A DNA stretch of 16,315 nt from assembly GCA_035480415.1 (NCBI GenBank), contig DATIHT010000009.1, positions 1 through 16,315 of the forward strand, given 5' to 3'. The translations under genes were made by a program, and so were the position numbers. The notes beneath the pieces were generated by a model. That model searched no databases. It saw only the letters and a list, made by a program, of their open reading frames with translations, and was not told the DNA's origin. The DNA comes from DATIHT01 sp035480415. GTDB lineage: Bacteria > Patescibacteriota > Microgenomatia > Curtissbacterales > GWA2-41-24. This document shows, piece after piece, positions 6,102 to 13,920 of this stretch; positions within the stretch are counted from its first letter, which is position 1; every line of letters begins with the position of its first letter.

Positions 6102-7202
6102 TTAATCGTTAGTCGTTAGTAGCTTCACAGCATTTTCCCAATTATCATCTCCAATTTTTTCCCTGTAATGCCAAAAAGAAGCCCCCCACAACCCTATGTG
6201 GTCAAACCCAACCGATCTGACAAAATTATCAGCATATGCCAAATCCGCAGAGTTAAAAGAAAAAACGTTCCCCCTGGCATCGTCCAGTGTTCTTATATAT
6301 GGTTCTGCCTGCATTTCTGCAACCCAAACACCAACACCCGCCGCCTTTGCGTCTTTGATAATTGCACCATAATTCGGTGAAAGAAAAAGCCAGGATTGCA
6401 CGGGCCAGTAAAATCCATTTGGCCATTTTATGCGAATTTCCAATCCTGCCAGCTTAAAAGCTGCAATGTTTGCATTCTGGGTAGTAAAGTAAGCATTAAC
6501 AAACAAAATATCTCCCGGCGACATCAACCCAAGCAGCTTTTTGTAATTTTTATCGTAAGATGCTCTTGCCGCATTGCTAAGCGCAATCGGCCGCTTCTTG
6601 GAATCTACCGACCTGACTGCGGCAATTTCTTCACTGATTAAACCCTCGTCAACTGTAATCTGGTCAATATTTGCCAGAAGTGGTTCGTTTTCTACCTGCC
6701 AGTAAACTATGTTGTCGTAAGCAGAAAGCTCACCAACAACTTTTTTGTCCATTTCTACAACATCAGCAGCAAGCAAATGAGAAGGTGTAATTTTGTCTGC
6801 AAATTTTAGTTTCGATTTTTCATTGTCTGGTAGGTGAAATTCAGGATAATACGGTGTTTTAACCCCAAGCGCCATAACAACTTTTATATTTCGCTTGTCT
6901 GCTTGTTCTATTGCCCATTTTAAATCGTCGATCTTTAAATTACCCGAGTCATCTGTCATTTCATCCCAATAGAAAACAAGCCTTACCCAAGAAAAATGAT
7001 AGTTGTCTAAAAGATCCAAATACGAAGCTCGTGCATCCAAACCATACCACCTTGCATGCTCAAAGCTGTACGAAAATCCATACTCTGTTGACTTTCCACT
7101 TTGACTTTGACTTTCGACTTTACTCGGGAACGGATTGGCAAAGGCATTACCAACAAAAGCGGAAACAACAAGGAGAATTACAAAGAAGATTCGTGTCTTC
7201 AC
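6102..7202 (-). CDS. Exported TIM-barrel glycoside hydrolase (clan A type)
   Basis: 366 residues. A signal peptide is clear (KTR, then hydrophobic 5-18, then NAFANPFP as a likely cleavage region near Ala22). The barrel begins near residue 40. VYWQVENEP (166-174) supplies the NEP motif with Glu173 as acid/base. VWVAEMQ (292-298) supplies Glu296 as the nucleophile on a later strand. LWGASFWHYR (338-347) supplies aromatic sugar-platform residues. This arrangement fits clan GH-A retaining glycosidases (GH5/GH42-like); the exact family and sugar are not decided. The GTG start overlaps the stop of the preceding transporter gene by 4 nt, so the two are one operon with coupled translation. It would act outside the cytoplasmic membrane. 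Confidence 0.8.
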   Translation of the reverse strand: MKTRIFFVILLVVSAFVGNAFANPFPSKVESQSQSGKSTEYGFSYSFEHARWYGLDARASYLDLLDNYHFSWVRLVFYWDEMTDDSGNLKIDDLKWAIEQADKRNIKVVMALGVKTPYYPEFHLPDNEKSKLKFADKITPSHLLAADVVEMDKKVVGELSAYDNIVYWQVENEPLLANIDQITVDEGLISEEIAAVRSVDSKKRPIALSNAARASYDKNYKKLLGLMSPGDILFVNAYFTTQNANIAAFKLAGLEIRIKWPNGFYWPVQSWLFLSPNYGAIIKDAKAAGVGVWVAEMQAEPYIRTLDDARGNVFSFNSADLAYADNFVRSVGFDHIGLWGASFWHYREKIGDDNWENAVKLLTTND

Positions 7203-8173
7203 TCTTCCCAGGGGTTACCTTTTAAATAGGCGACAACAGTCGGAATCGATGCAGCAATTGGCAAAGAAATAAATGCACCGATCATCCCAAACAATGCCCC
7301 CCCAACTATAACGGCAATAAACGAAAGGGCAGGCGAAATCGAAAGTGCCCGGTTGTAAACGTTTGGAGCAATTACATTATTTTCCAATTGCTGGTAAACC
7401 AAAAATAGAGCAACTACTAAAAACCCAATTGTAGGCGATAGGGCAAAACCGATAATTGCAGCAGGAATAATACCAATAACGGCACCGATTAAGGGCAGCA
7501 AATCCATAACTGCGGCAAACAAGGCAAGAGGCCCTGCAAAAGGAATACGCAAAGCAAAAAGGCCAAAGAAAATTACAGTTCCGCAAATAACAGAGATCAA
7601 AAGGTTTCCCCTTATGTAATGGCCATTTATGGCACCCAGAGTGTCCACAATTTCCAAAAGTTTCTTTTCGCGTTTATCCGGAACTAGGCCGGTAAAAAGC
7701 CTAAGCAGCCGGCGAGAATCTATAAGAAAATACAAACTTAAAAAAATAATTGTCACAAACCTTGTGAGAAAACTGGTTACAGCAGGCGTAGACTTCAGCA
7801 GATAACTGGCAATATTTTGGGCATAATTAGTCAGATCTAAACTTCTAAGCGGCTCCGGCAGAAAAATAGAATTGTTAAGAACCTTTCCAAGAAGCGCCAC
7901 AATTTCCGGAAACTGGGAAATAAGGTTGGGGATAAAAGCCAAAAAGATTAAAACAATCGGAATAAACATGGCAACCATTACCAAAATAGAAGCCAGGGTA
8001 GCGGGCATAAATTTTTCCAGTCTGGTCACAAAAGGATGAAAAGCAGAAGCAAGCATCATGGCAACGATTATCATCAAAATAATAGAAGCCAGCTTCCAGA
8101 TTAAAAATATAGAAACCCCCGCAATAATAAGCCGGAATATTGTTCGCCATGAAATTGTGTATTCAGTCTTCAC
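7199..8173 (-). CDS. AI-2E/PerM (UPF0118) family membrane protein
   Basis: 324 residues, near the usual size of about 340-350. The family layout is visible: two N-terminal spans (about 10-45), a span at 57-85, a soluble region (about 85-135), then clustered spans from about 135 to the end. The conserved stretches are FLSLYFLIDSRR, NGHYIRGNLLISVICG, PLIGAVIGIIPAA and LENNVIAPNVYNRAL. Members are proposed exporters of small molecules (autoinducer-2, or Na+/H+ exchange) in the cytoplasmic membrane; the substrate is unknown here. Start is GTG, 7 nt after an extended -10. First gene of an operon with the secreted glycosidase. Confidence 0.9.
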   Translation of the reverse strand: MKTEYTISWRTIFRLIIAGVSIFLIWKLASIILMIIVAMMLASAFHPFVTRLEKFMPATLASILVMVAMFIPIVLIFLAFIPNLISQFPEIVALLGKVLNNSIFLPEPLRSLDLTNYAQNIASYLLKSTPAVTSFLTRFVTIIFLSLYFLIDSRRLLRLFTGLVPDKREKKLLEIVDTLGAINGHYIRGNLLISVICGTVIFFGLFALRIPFAGPLALFAAVMDLLPLIGAVIGIIPAAIIGFALSPTIGFLVVALFLVYQQLENNVIAPNVYNRALSISPALSFIAVIVGGALFGMIGAFISLPIAASIPTVVAYLKGNPWEE

Positions 8174-8180
8174 TAAAATA

Positions 8181-8189
8181 ATTGTATCA
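8181..8189 (-). promoter_or_regulatory. Extended -10 promoter of the AI-2E/glycosidase operon
   Basis: TG-A-TACAAT on the minus strand ends 7 nt before the GTG start, predicting a leaderless mRNA. It lies close to the divergent tRNA promoter. Confidence 0.6.
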
Positions 8190-8196
8190 GATTTGA

Positions 8197-8225
8197 TTGT
8201 TTTGTAACTTCCTTTTTGCTAAAAT
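8197..8225 (+). promoter_or_regulatory. Promoter of tRNA-Gly
   Basis: TTGTTT (8197-8202), 17-bp spacer and TAAAAT (8220-8225, preceded by TGC as an extended -10) stand 12 nt before the mature 5' end of the tRNA. Confidence 0.6.
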
Positions 8226-8237
8226 TCTTTTCGAAGC

Positions 8238-8312
8238 GCGGGAGTAGCTCAGTGGTAGAGCGTCTGCTTGCCAAGTAGAAGGTCGCGGGTCCGACCCCCG
8301 TCTCCCGCTCCA
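8238..8312 (+). tRNA. tRNA-Gly(GCC), CCA encoded
   Basis: Acceptor stem GCGGGAG / CTCCCGC, discriminator T, encoded CCA. D-arm GCTC-AGTGGTAGA-GC; anticodon arm TCTGC-TTGCCAA-GTAGA with anticodon GCC; variable loop AGGTC; T-arm GCGGG-TCCGACC-CCCGT. All stems close. The T-loop reads TCCGACC, so position 55 is C instead of the nearly universal U (pseudouridine), while T54, C56 and A58 are kept. The 3' end of this gene is the source, or the target, of the repeated boundary element found six times downstream. Confidence 0.95.
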
Positions 8313-8411
8313 TACGGGGCAGTTAGCCTTTTCATAGGTTTTCAGCCTCAAAAATCAGTTTAGTTTTATTTTTTACTCCTCAAATAGTTTGTGCCTAATT
8401 TTCAATTGAAA

Positions 8412-8427
8412 GAGACGGGATTCGAAC
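8412..8427 (-). other. Inverted tRNA T-arm-like remnant
   Basis: On the minus strand the sequence reads GTTCGAATCCCGTCTC, a canonical T-loop with 3' T-stem and the first acceptor bases. It resembles the tRNA-Gly 3' part and the boundary repeats but is reversed and lacks the rest of the acceptor strand. It could be a worn attachment site; chance is possible at 16 bp. Confidence 0.35.
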
Positions 8428-8484
8428 TAATTCAATTTTGAGCTGAATGGATAATGGACCGTTTCGTTTCAATCTAACCCAGCT

Positions 8485-9678
8485 TTATGGTAGTAGTCTT
8501 TTCGATCTTTTATTTCTTGCAAGGTATTCAGCCATTTGTTCATCTGAAATATTTTCACCACTTATAGCTCTCATTAATGGTTCAAGAATTTCTCCTTCTA
8601 AATCACCACTGATGCTTATCACAAAAGGACGCAAAATTTCAGGTAGATAATTTGGTATGCTTTTAGGACCACTCCCATGTGCTGTTCCCATCTCCCCTGC
8701 CAAATTAGCGGCGTGTCCAGACGCGATCGACCTTGTAATGGCCTGTGTAATTCTTAAAGCGCTTTTCTGATTACGTCTTATTGTATTATCAGCAATTTGC
8801 TCAAACCAAGCTTTCCACTTCCTAACGTTATTTCCAAAACCTCCATTAAACGAATCAACAACTTCGTCCGCGTCATCCTGTTGATCTTCAACTACAGGAA
8901 TAATGTTGTAGCCCTCAGCTGCAAGCTTATCCAGTGTATCAAATTGAATCCGGGTGTGTCTAACATCCGGTCTTTGTTCTGTAGCAGCCCAAAGTTTCCA
9001 CTGGATCATATCTTCTTCTGTAACCGGTTTACTGTCACCAGCCTCTCTCTTTCTATTCATTATTCCAACGTATATTCTTGCCGTTGTAAACGATTCATAT
9101 TTTTTATAAGCTTCTTCGAACCCTTCCGAGCCTTTATCACCTTTCTCAAGGAAAAAATAGTTATCAGCATCTTTAGAATATGTAGAGCGAAGAAGATTTT
9201 CAAGATTTGTTCTATATAAATCCTCCTCTTCTTGGCTATCTACGGCATGTTTCCAAAAAAGCATGCCTATATGTGGTTGCTGATCGAAGTGCTCAATAAT
9301 TCCTAAAGACTCCGCAAGTTCACGGTAATTATAGCTATCATTCATATTCCCACCCTGAGTATTTATCACGGATAACAAGGTCTCGTAATTTTGCGGGAAA
9401 TCAGTTTGGATATACCGTGTCAATTTGTCTTTTGCTTGTCTTCTTGCATCCGACTTCCCAGCCAATAACCAATTTGAAAAAAGCACTGCGCTCTCAATTT
9501 GTTTACCTGCGTCAGTAGAATTGAAATCGAATATTAACTTCTTCTGTTGAATAGCCTCGAGTAAGAATGAGGGATGCCTAAATATGGTCGTGTCAGGATT
9601 TGGAAATGCAGGACGAGCCTCTCCGGGGAAATTACCCTGTGGTATCTGAGAAAACGGTCTTATTCTGCTTTCAAGCAT
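8485..9678 (-). CDS. Unknown 397-aa soluble protein (cassette 1)
   Basis: 397 residues, no signal peptide or membrane span, mostly charged and helical in appearance. I do not recognise a family. Visible landmarks are an N-terminal Pro-rich stretch (about 8-35), an acidic segment EDQQDDADEVVDSFNGG (about 265-281), a Gly/His-rich EMGTAHGSGPKS (about 330-341) that could be a loop at an active site, and a C-terminal helical part with a basic end. The ATG stands 6 nt after an extended -10 with a good -35. It is the only gene of the first cassette and reads towards the tRNA, with 172 bp of AT-rich sequence between its stop and the tRNA end. A real gene is supported by length, promoter and absence of competing frames. 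Confidence 0.75.
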   Translation of the reverse strand: MLESRIRPFSQIPQGNFPGEARPAFPNPDTTIFRHPSFLLEAIQQKKLIFDFNSTDAGKQIESAVLFSNWLLAGKSDARRQAKDKLTRYIQTDFPQNYETLLSVINTQGGNMNDSYNYRELAESLGIIEHFDQQPHIGMLFWKHAVDSQEEEDLYRTNLENLLRSTYSKDADNYFFLEKGDKGSEGFEEAYKKYESFTTARIYVGIMNRKREAGDSKPVTEEDMIQWKLWAATEQRPDVRHTRIQFDTLDKLAAEGYNIIPVVEDQQDDADEVVDSFNGGFGNNVRKWKAWFEQIADNTIRRNQKSALRITQAITRSIASGHAANLAGEMGTAHGSGPKSIPNYLPEILRPFVISISGDLEGEILEPLMRAISGENISDEQMAEYLARNKRSKRLLP

Positions 9679-9684
9679 TCACGA

Positions 9685-9713
9685 ATTGTATCAAATTCAC
9701 CTATAGTATTCAA
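9685..9713 (-). promoter_or_regulatory. Promoter of the 397-aa cassette gene
   Basis: Minus strand TTGAAT (9708-9713), 17-bp spacer ending in TGA, TACAAT (9685-9690), then 6 nt to the ATG: both -35 and extended -10 present, leaderless. Confidence 0.7.
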
Positions 9714-9801
9714 TGCTGCAGGGTTCATGGTACAAAATTAACCCTCATCGTCAGCTTGATACGTTTTCATCAGTTTGTTAAAATGTATTAGAATTTGATC
9801 A

Positions 9802-9834
9802 GGGAGTTCGGAATAATTTGCGTCTCCCGCTCAG
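9802..9834 (+). repeat. Cassette boundary, copy 1 (most diverged upstream half)
   Basis: The right half CGTCTCCCGCTCAG is intact. The left half keeps the same length but reads GAGTTCGGAATAATTTG, so the T-loop-like part has T where the other copies and the tRNA have C. It is followed by CTATATTTAGCCTCTGTTTTGT, the conserved right flank. Confidence 0.75.
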
Positions 9835-9852
9835 CTATATTTAGCCTCTGTT

Positions 9853-9881
9853 TTGTTTAAAACTTATGTATCATTTATACT
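9853..9881 (+). promoter_or_regulatory. Promoter of the CPBP protease gene, starting in the boundary flank
   Basis: TTGTTT (9853-9858), exactly 17 bp, TATACT (9876-9881), then 5 nt to GTG. The -35 is part of the TTTAGCCT-x3-TTTTGT block that follows several boundary copies. Confidence 0.65.
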
Positions 9882-9886
9882 GAGCT

Positions 9887-10759
9887 GTGGGTTCCGATAA
9901 TAAAAGTCCAGAATTATCACCTATTACAACAAGCCGAAGAAACTTTTTCAAAAGATTTATTCCTCAACCTGCAAGTATTGATACTTCTTCTGAGAGCGAA
10001 AGTGTAAGTTATTCCAGCAAAACTATGTCAAGGAGAAGTGCATTCAAATTTTTCGGAGGCTTGGGGGCTGCGTTGCTTGGTGCACAAGTGGGTGCAAGAT
10101 TAATAGATAAGCAAATTCTTGAGGGTGGCGCGGTAGAAGAAGGTCTGCTTTTTAGTTCAACAAAAGCTAAAACTGACGTCAAAAGTTATGGAGGAACTAT
10201 CATAGAAAGTAGTTTAGTAAATGCATCCGACGCAATTGCTATGGAAGTTTTTAAAAGGTTGGGAGTAAACACTGAATTTCCTAGCAAACTGGACCTGCCA
10301 ACTGAACCTAATAAAGAACAACTAGACAAATATTTAGATTCTATTCCCAGTGTGATAGCGAAGGGTGTTGTGTTGGCTCCTTTACTTGAGGAGCTTATTT
10401 ATAGGGTTGCGCCCTCTGCTTATGCTTGGGAAGATGAAGGTAAAATGAGATGGGATATAGGCATTCCTTCTGCTGCAATCTTTGCTTTGGTACACAATTT
10501 AAAAACTGACAAGGAAATTGAAACGAGTGATGATAATAGAGACCAAGGGTCTAAAGATATTCCAGTACAATTTGAAAAAGCGGTACCAGTATCTCAGTTC
10601 ATGGGTGGTCTTTTCTATTGGTATTTGATGAGAAAGAGAGGGTATTCCCACGCTGTTCTTGCTCACAGCATACACAATAGTGCCGTGGGAGCTTTAAACA
10701 TTGCTGATGCACTTAATAAGAGATACCCAAATAATTCGATTGTTGAGAATCAAGTGTAG
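9887..10759 (+). CDS. CPBP/CAAX-type intramembrane metalloprotease with Tat-like N-terminus (cassette 2)
   Basis: 290 residues from GTG. All three CPBP (Abi/Rce1) motifs are present: EExxxR as E168-E169 to R173, FxxxH as F199 to H203, and HxxxN as H260 to N264, which make the metal and catalytic site in the membrane. Hydrophobic spans lie near 54-73, 155-170, 190-203, 236-248 and 255-275, fewer than in many relatives. Two twin-arginine-like motifs occur, SRRNFFK (16-22) and SRRSAFK (48-54), the second just before a hydrophobic stretch; an internal ATG at 10025 would start right at the second. Bacterial relatives include bacteriocin maturation and immunity proteins; the role here is unknown. 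The start is favoured by the -10 5 nt upstream. Confidence 0.82.
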   Translation: MGSDNKSPELSPITTSRRNFFKRFIPQPASIDTSSESESVSYSSKTMSRRSAFKFFGGLGAALLGAQVGARLIDKQILEGGAVEEGLLFSSTKAKTDVKSYGGTIIESSLVNASDAIAMEVFKRLGVNTEFPSKLDLPTEPNKEQLDKYLDSIPSVIAKGVVLAPLLEELIYRVAPSAYAWEDEGKMRWDIGIPSAAIFALVHNLKTDKEIETSDDNRDQGSKDIPVQFEKAVPVSQFMGGLFYWYLMRKRGYSHAVLAHSIHNSAVGALNIADALNKRYPNNSIVENQV

Positions 10760-10850
10760 AAATTCCTAAGCAGTTGTTAAACTATTCTTTAATGTTTCGA
10801 ATTGGAAAGCTAGCATTTTAGTTTTTGTATGGTTACTATCTAGCACCTTT

Positions 10851-10883
10851 TTGAGTACGACCCAAATACCATCTCCCGCTCAG
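10851..10883 (+). repeat. Cassette boundary, copy 2
   Basis: TTGAGTACGACCC-AAATA-CCATCTCCCGCTCAG with one change (TAC for TCC). The left flank from about 10795 (GAATTGGAAAGC..., ...CTATCTAGCACC) resembles that of copy 4, and the right flank ATATAATTAGCTTCATTTTT resembles those of copies 1 and 3. Confidence 0.85.
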
Positions 10884-10895
10884 ATATAATTAGCT

Positions 10896-11939
10896 TCATT
10901 TTTCACTAATTAGTAGTAGATAATCTGTTGGCACCATTATCATAATAGCCGGTGTTGCTCTCCCTGTTGCCACAAGTTGGTCCAGAGGTATGTTGCGATC
11001 TCCGTCGTGTGAGTTTGTACCATGATCTGCAAAGAGACGAATATTAATATCTATACCTGGGTATTTAGTTTGGGTCTCGTAAGAAATAGGAACCCCGCCA
11101 AAATATGCTATTGCTGGTTTCCCTAACCGCGCTTCTACGCCGGTTTGTCTTCCTAGGACGAGACCAGTACCAATTTTGTCCACTGATGTATTATCGCCAG
11201 GCTTTAGGACTTTTGTATCCTCTCGTGTCATGAAGTCTTCCCAGTGTTCTCCTTCCTCCAAAACTCCTACTTGTCTTGCTATTCTTTTTTGGACTTCTGA
11301 GTTTTGTAAAAGATCAGATGGCGTTAGCAACCGCTCACGGTATGCAGTTTTCATTGCTTCGACGCTGGTCTCAACGCTGTGTGAGTGTATGCGAATGGCG
11401 TTTGCAAGGAAAGACATATCATCTAAAGATTCGTTGCGAACAAGTACTGGTGTTGTGAAAAAATCACTAACAGGTGGATGAGGGCAAGACATAGGAAGTT
11501 CAAAGATCTGTGATCTATGTGGTCCAGTCAAGCGAGTTTCTAATCTTGGATCCTCATATGCATCAACTGCTTGGAAAAGACTATCGTATTTTGCTTTGGC
11601 CTGCTTGGATCCTGGTTTACCTGATTTTGATTCGTCATCAAGTTTCCTTAACCAGACATAATATTGTCTGCCGTATGTTGTATCTTGTGCTTGATAAATT
11701 CTTTCCCTTTGCTCGCTTTCAGGTAAATCATTAAAGTTTGGATCCATAATGCTAAATGCAACAATTGCCTTTGGAAAATCTTGTTTCAGTCGATTAATCT
11801 TCCTGTCTACGTCTCTTAATAAACCTTCGGTGTCTATACCTGCTCTTTCGAAAACGGATACAACGTCTGAAAGAAATTCATAAAAAGGTGCAGCTACTGT
11901 GTGTTGCTCTATTGGAATAGGACGATCAGCTGATGCCAT
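10896..11939 (-). CDS. Unknown 347-aa soluble protein (cassette 3)
   Basis: 347 residues, no signal peptide or membrane span, not recognised. The N-terminal half (about 1-150) is charged and helical. The middle has a Cys/His/Pro cluster MSCPHPPVSDFF (about 150-161) and a His-rich IRIHSHSVE (about 183-191). The C-terminal part looks alpha/beta with short hydrophobic strands (PAIAYFGGVPISY, DINIRLFADHG, PAIMIMVPTDYLLLI) and a polar loop GTNSHDGDRN; the Asp-His-Gly and His-Asp-Gly-Asp clusters could bind metal, which is a guess. ATG lies 6 nt after a TAAACT -10. The stop is 12 bp from the end of boundary copy 2. A single-gene cassette. Confidence 0.75.
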   Translation of the reverse strand: MASADRPIPIEQHTVAAPFYEFLSDVVSVFERAGIDTEGLLRDVDRKINRLKQDFPKAIVAFSIMDPNFNDLPESEQRERIYQAQDTTYGRQYYVWLRKLDDESKSGKPGSKQAKAKYDSLFQAVDAYEDPRLETRLTGPHRSQIFELPMSCPHPPVSDFFTTPVLVRNESLDDMSFLANAIRIHSHSVETSVEAMKTAYRERLLTPSDLLQNSEVQKRIARQVGVLEEGEHWEDFMTREDTKVLKPGDNTSVDKIGTGLVLGRQTGVEARLGKPAIAYFGGVPISYETQTKYPGIDINIRLFADHGTNSHDGDRNIPLDQLVATGRATPAIMIMVPTDYLLLISEK

Positions 11940-11945
11940 TGCCGT

Positions 11946-11974
11946 AGTTTAGTATTAACTTTGGTGGATGTCTA
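11946..11974 (-). promoter_or_regulatory. Promoter of the 347-aa cassette gene
   Basis: Minus strand TAGACA (11969-11974), 17 bp, TAAACT (11946-11951), 6 nt to ATG. The hexamers are imperfect but the spacing is ideal. Confidence 0.5.
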
Positions 11975-12065
11975 TAAGTTTTTTGTTTGACGAAGATTCG
12001 AGTTAAGAAATTCTAGTTGACCAATGAGTAATTTAAACTCACTATTTTCGAAATTAAAGGTCTTT

Positions 12066-12098
12066 TTGAGTCCGGCCCAAATACCATCTCCCGCTCAG
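12066..12098 (+). repeat. Cassette boundary, copy 3
   Basis: TTGAGTCCGGCCC-AAATA-CCATCTCCCGCTCAG, one change (GGC for GAC). Right flank ATATTTTTAGCCTCGGTTTTGT is nearly the same as after copy 1. Confidence 0.88.
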
Positions 12099-12141
12099 AT
12101 ATTTTTAGCCTCGGTTTTGTACATCCTTACCAAACATATTT

Positions 12142-12150
12142 TGCTATACT
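12142..12150 (+). promoter_or_regulatory. Extended -10 promoter of the ABC exporter
   Basis: TG-C-TATACT ends 6 nt before the ATG at 12157. The TTTTGT of the boundary flank is too far (22 bp) to be an ideal -35, so this promoter probably relies on the extended -10. Confidence 0.6.
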
Positions 12151-12156
12151 TTTTAT

Positions 12157-13914
12157 ATGGATAAGCCTGTTCCCAAAAATCCACTTAAGTTTGGTTTTTT
12201 TATATCCAAACAACATAAAAAGTGGGCCATAAGTGCGTTGATTTGTGCATTTATTGCGACGGGGCTTGAAAGCTTTAGTGTTGTTATTCTTCGCAACCTT
12301 ACTGATTCGATAGCTACTCAGCCTATTCTAATTAACAGTGTTTGGAAGTGGGCTATTTTGTACCCTGTGCTCACATTTGTAGTTCGTAACCTTTGGCGAG
12401 GGAGTGGATTTATGGGTATGAGGTGGTTTATGAATTTTAGAGCTACCGCCTATCAATCATTGTATGAGCATTTAACTCTGCATAGTAAGGATTATTTTAA
12501 CAGCCGGTTTGCGGGTGCTCTTACGAACAAAATATCTAATGCGGTTGATGGTACCCAGGGTCTTTTTGAAAAAGCTTTGTGGGGATTTATTCCGATTTTG
12601 ATTGGACTTATGTGGTATGTTGGTTTTGCTTTTTTTAGTGATTGGCGACTAGGGTTAATAATTTCTTCGTGGTCAATTCTTTTTTTAATTATAAATGTAT
12701 GGTTTGCTAAAAAACTTCAACCAAAATCTTACGCGTTTGCACAAACATTATCTACTTTAAAGGGAAAATTAGTTGACTCCCTGTCGAACATTTCACTTGT
12801 TCACGAATATGCTTATGTCGGCGGTGAACGGGAATATATTAAAAAATATGTGAATAAAGCTAGAGATGTGGGACTCGCACAATGGCAACTTTCTGAGTGG
12901 ATCTTAGTTTTAAACGGAATACTTGTTTTTATATTTATGCTTTGTATGGTGGGAACTTCCGTTTACTTATTTCAAAATAATGTGGTTAGTGTAGGAGTTG
13001 TAGTTATGGTTATTGCCATAGTTGCTGACCTTTCTCATCAATTTGTTTTCATTGGCCAGCAAATTAAAGATACTGCCGGACTCTATGGGCAGGCAAAAGA
13101 AGGGCTTGAAGAAATTCTATCCAAACACGTGATTGTTGACGCTCCAGATGCTGCTGATCTTGTTATCACGGATGGGGAGATTGAGTTTAAGTCAATTGAT
13201 TTTGGTTACGAAAACACAAAAGTTTTTAAGAACTTTTCTCTTGTGATTCCTGCTGGTCAAAAGTTGGGTTTGGTTGGAAGAAGTGGCGCTGGTAAGACAA
13301 CATTTGTGTCTTTACTGCTGAGACATTTTGATGTACAGTCCGGCGAAGTTAAAATCGGTGGACAAAACATTTTGAATATAACCCTTGAGAGTTTGCGTAG
13401 AGCAATTGCATTTGTGCCACAAGATACGGGGCTTTTCCACAGAACTATTCGCGAGAATATTAGGTACAGCAATCCCAAGGCCTCAAATGCTCAAGTTGTT
13501 AAAGCGGCTAAGTTAGCACAAGCGGATAGTTTTATTAAACAACTTCCAAAAGGATACGACACTTTAGTGGGAGAACGAGGAGTGAAGCTTTCCGGAGGAC
13601 AAAGGCAGCGGGTAGCTATTGCACGAGCTTTTCTTAAAAATGCTCCAATTTTGGTTTTGGATGAGGCGACAAGTAGCTTGGACAGTCAGAGTGAGCATGC
13701 TATTCAGATGTCTCTTGAAGAGCTTATGAAGGGTAGAACAGTTATTGCTATTGCTCATAGACTCTCCACTCTTAAGAAGATGGACAGAATTGCAATAATT
13801 CAGAATGGCGTTATTGTTGAGGATGGTTCTCCTGAAGAATTACTTTTAAAAGGTGATGGTGTGTTCAAAAAAATGTGGGATCATCAAGTAAAAGGTTTTA
13901 TTATTGACGAATAA
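12157..13914 (+). CDS. ABC exporter, fused membrane and ATPase half-transporter (cassette 4)
   Basis: 585 residues, the standard size of an MdlB/MsbA-like half-transporter that works as a dimer in the cytoplasmic membrane. The membrane domain spans about 20-320 with six hydrophobic helices. The ATPase domain is complete: Walker A GRSGAGKTT (374-382), Q-loop Gln422 in VPQDTGLF, signature LSGGQ (478-482), Walker B ILVLDE (498-503) with the catalytic Glu, and H-loop His534. It should export lipids, drugs or peptides using ATP; the substrate cannot be told. No N-terminal peptidase domain is present, so it is not a peptide-processing type. Codons end in T unusually often compared with genes left of the tRNA. 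No partner subunit is adjacent. Confidence 0.93.
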   Translation: MDKPVPKNPLKFGFFISKQHKKWAISALICAFIATGLESFSVVILRNLTDSIATQPILINSVWKWAILYPVLTFVVRNLWRGSGFMGMRWFMNFRATAYQSLYEHLTLHSKDYFNSRFAGALTNKISNAVDGTQGLFEKALWGFIPILIGLMWYVGFAFFSDWRLGLIISSWSILFLIINVWFAKKLQPKSYAFAQTLSTLKGKLVDSLSNISLVHEYAYVGGEREYIKKYVNKARDVGLAQWQLSEWILVLNGILVFIFMLCMVGTSVYLFQNNVVSVGVVVMVIAIVADLSHQFVFIGQQIKDTAGLYGQAKEGLEEILSKHVIVDAPDAADLVITDGEIEFKSIDFGYENTKVFKNFSLVIPAGQKLGLVGRSGAGKTTFVSLLLRHFDVQSGEVKIGGQNILNITLESLRRAIAFVPQDTGLFHRTIRENIRYSNPKASNAQVVKAAKLAQADSFIKQLPKGYDTLVGERGVKLSGGQRQRVAIARAFLKNAPILVLDEATSSLDSQSEHAIQMSLEELMKGRTVIAIAHRLSTLKKMDRIAIIQNGVIVEDGSPEELLLKGDGVFKKMWDHQVKGFIIDE

Positions 13915-13920
13915 GACAGA

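Noticed and set aside
8797..9219. Plus-strand open frame of 140 codons inside the 397-aa gene
   Set aside because: Shadow of the opposite strand; no promoter or ribosome site and Ser/Ile/Phe-rich composition typical of an antisense frame.
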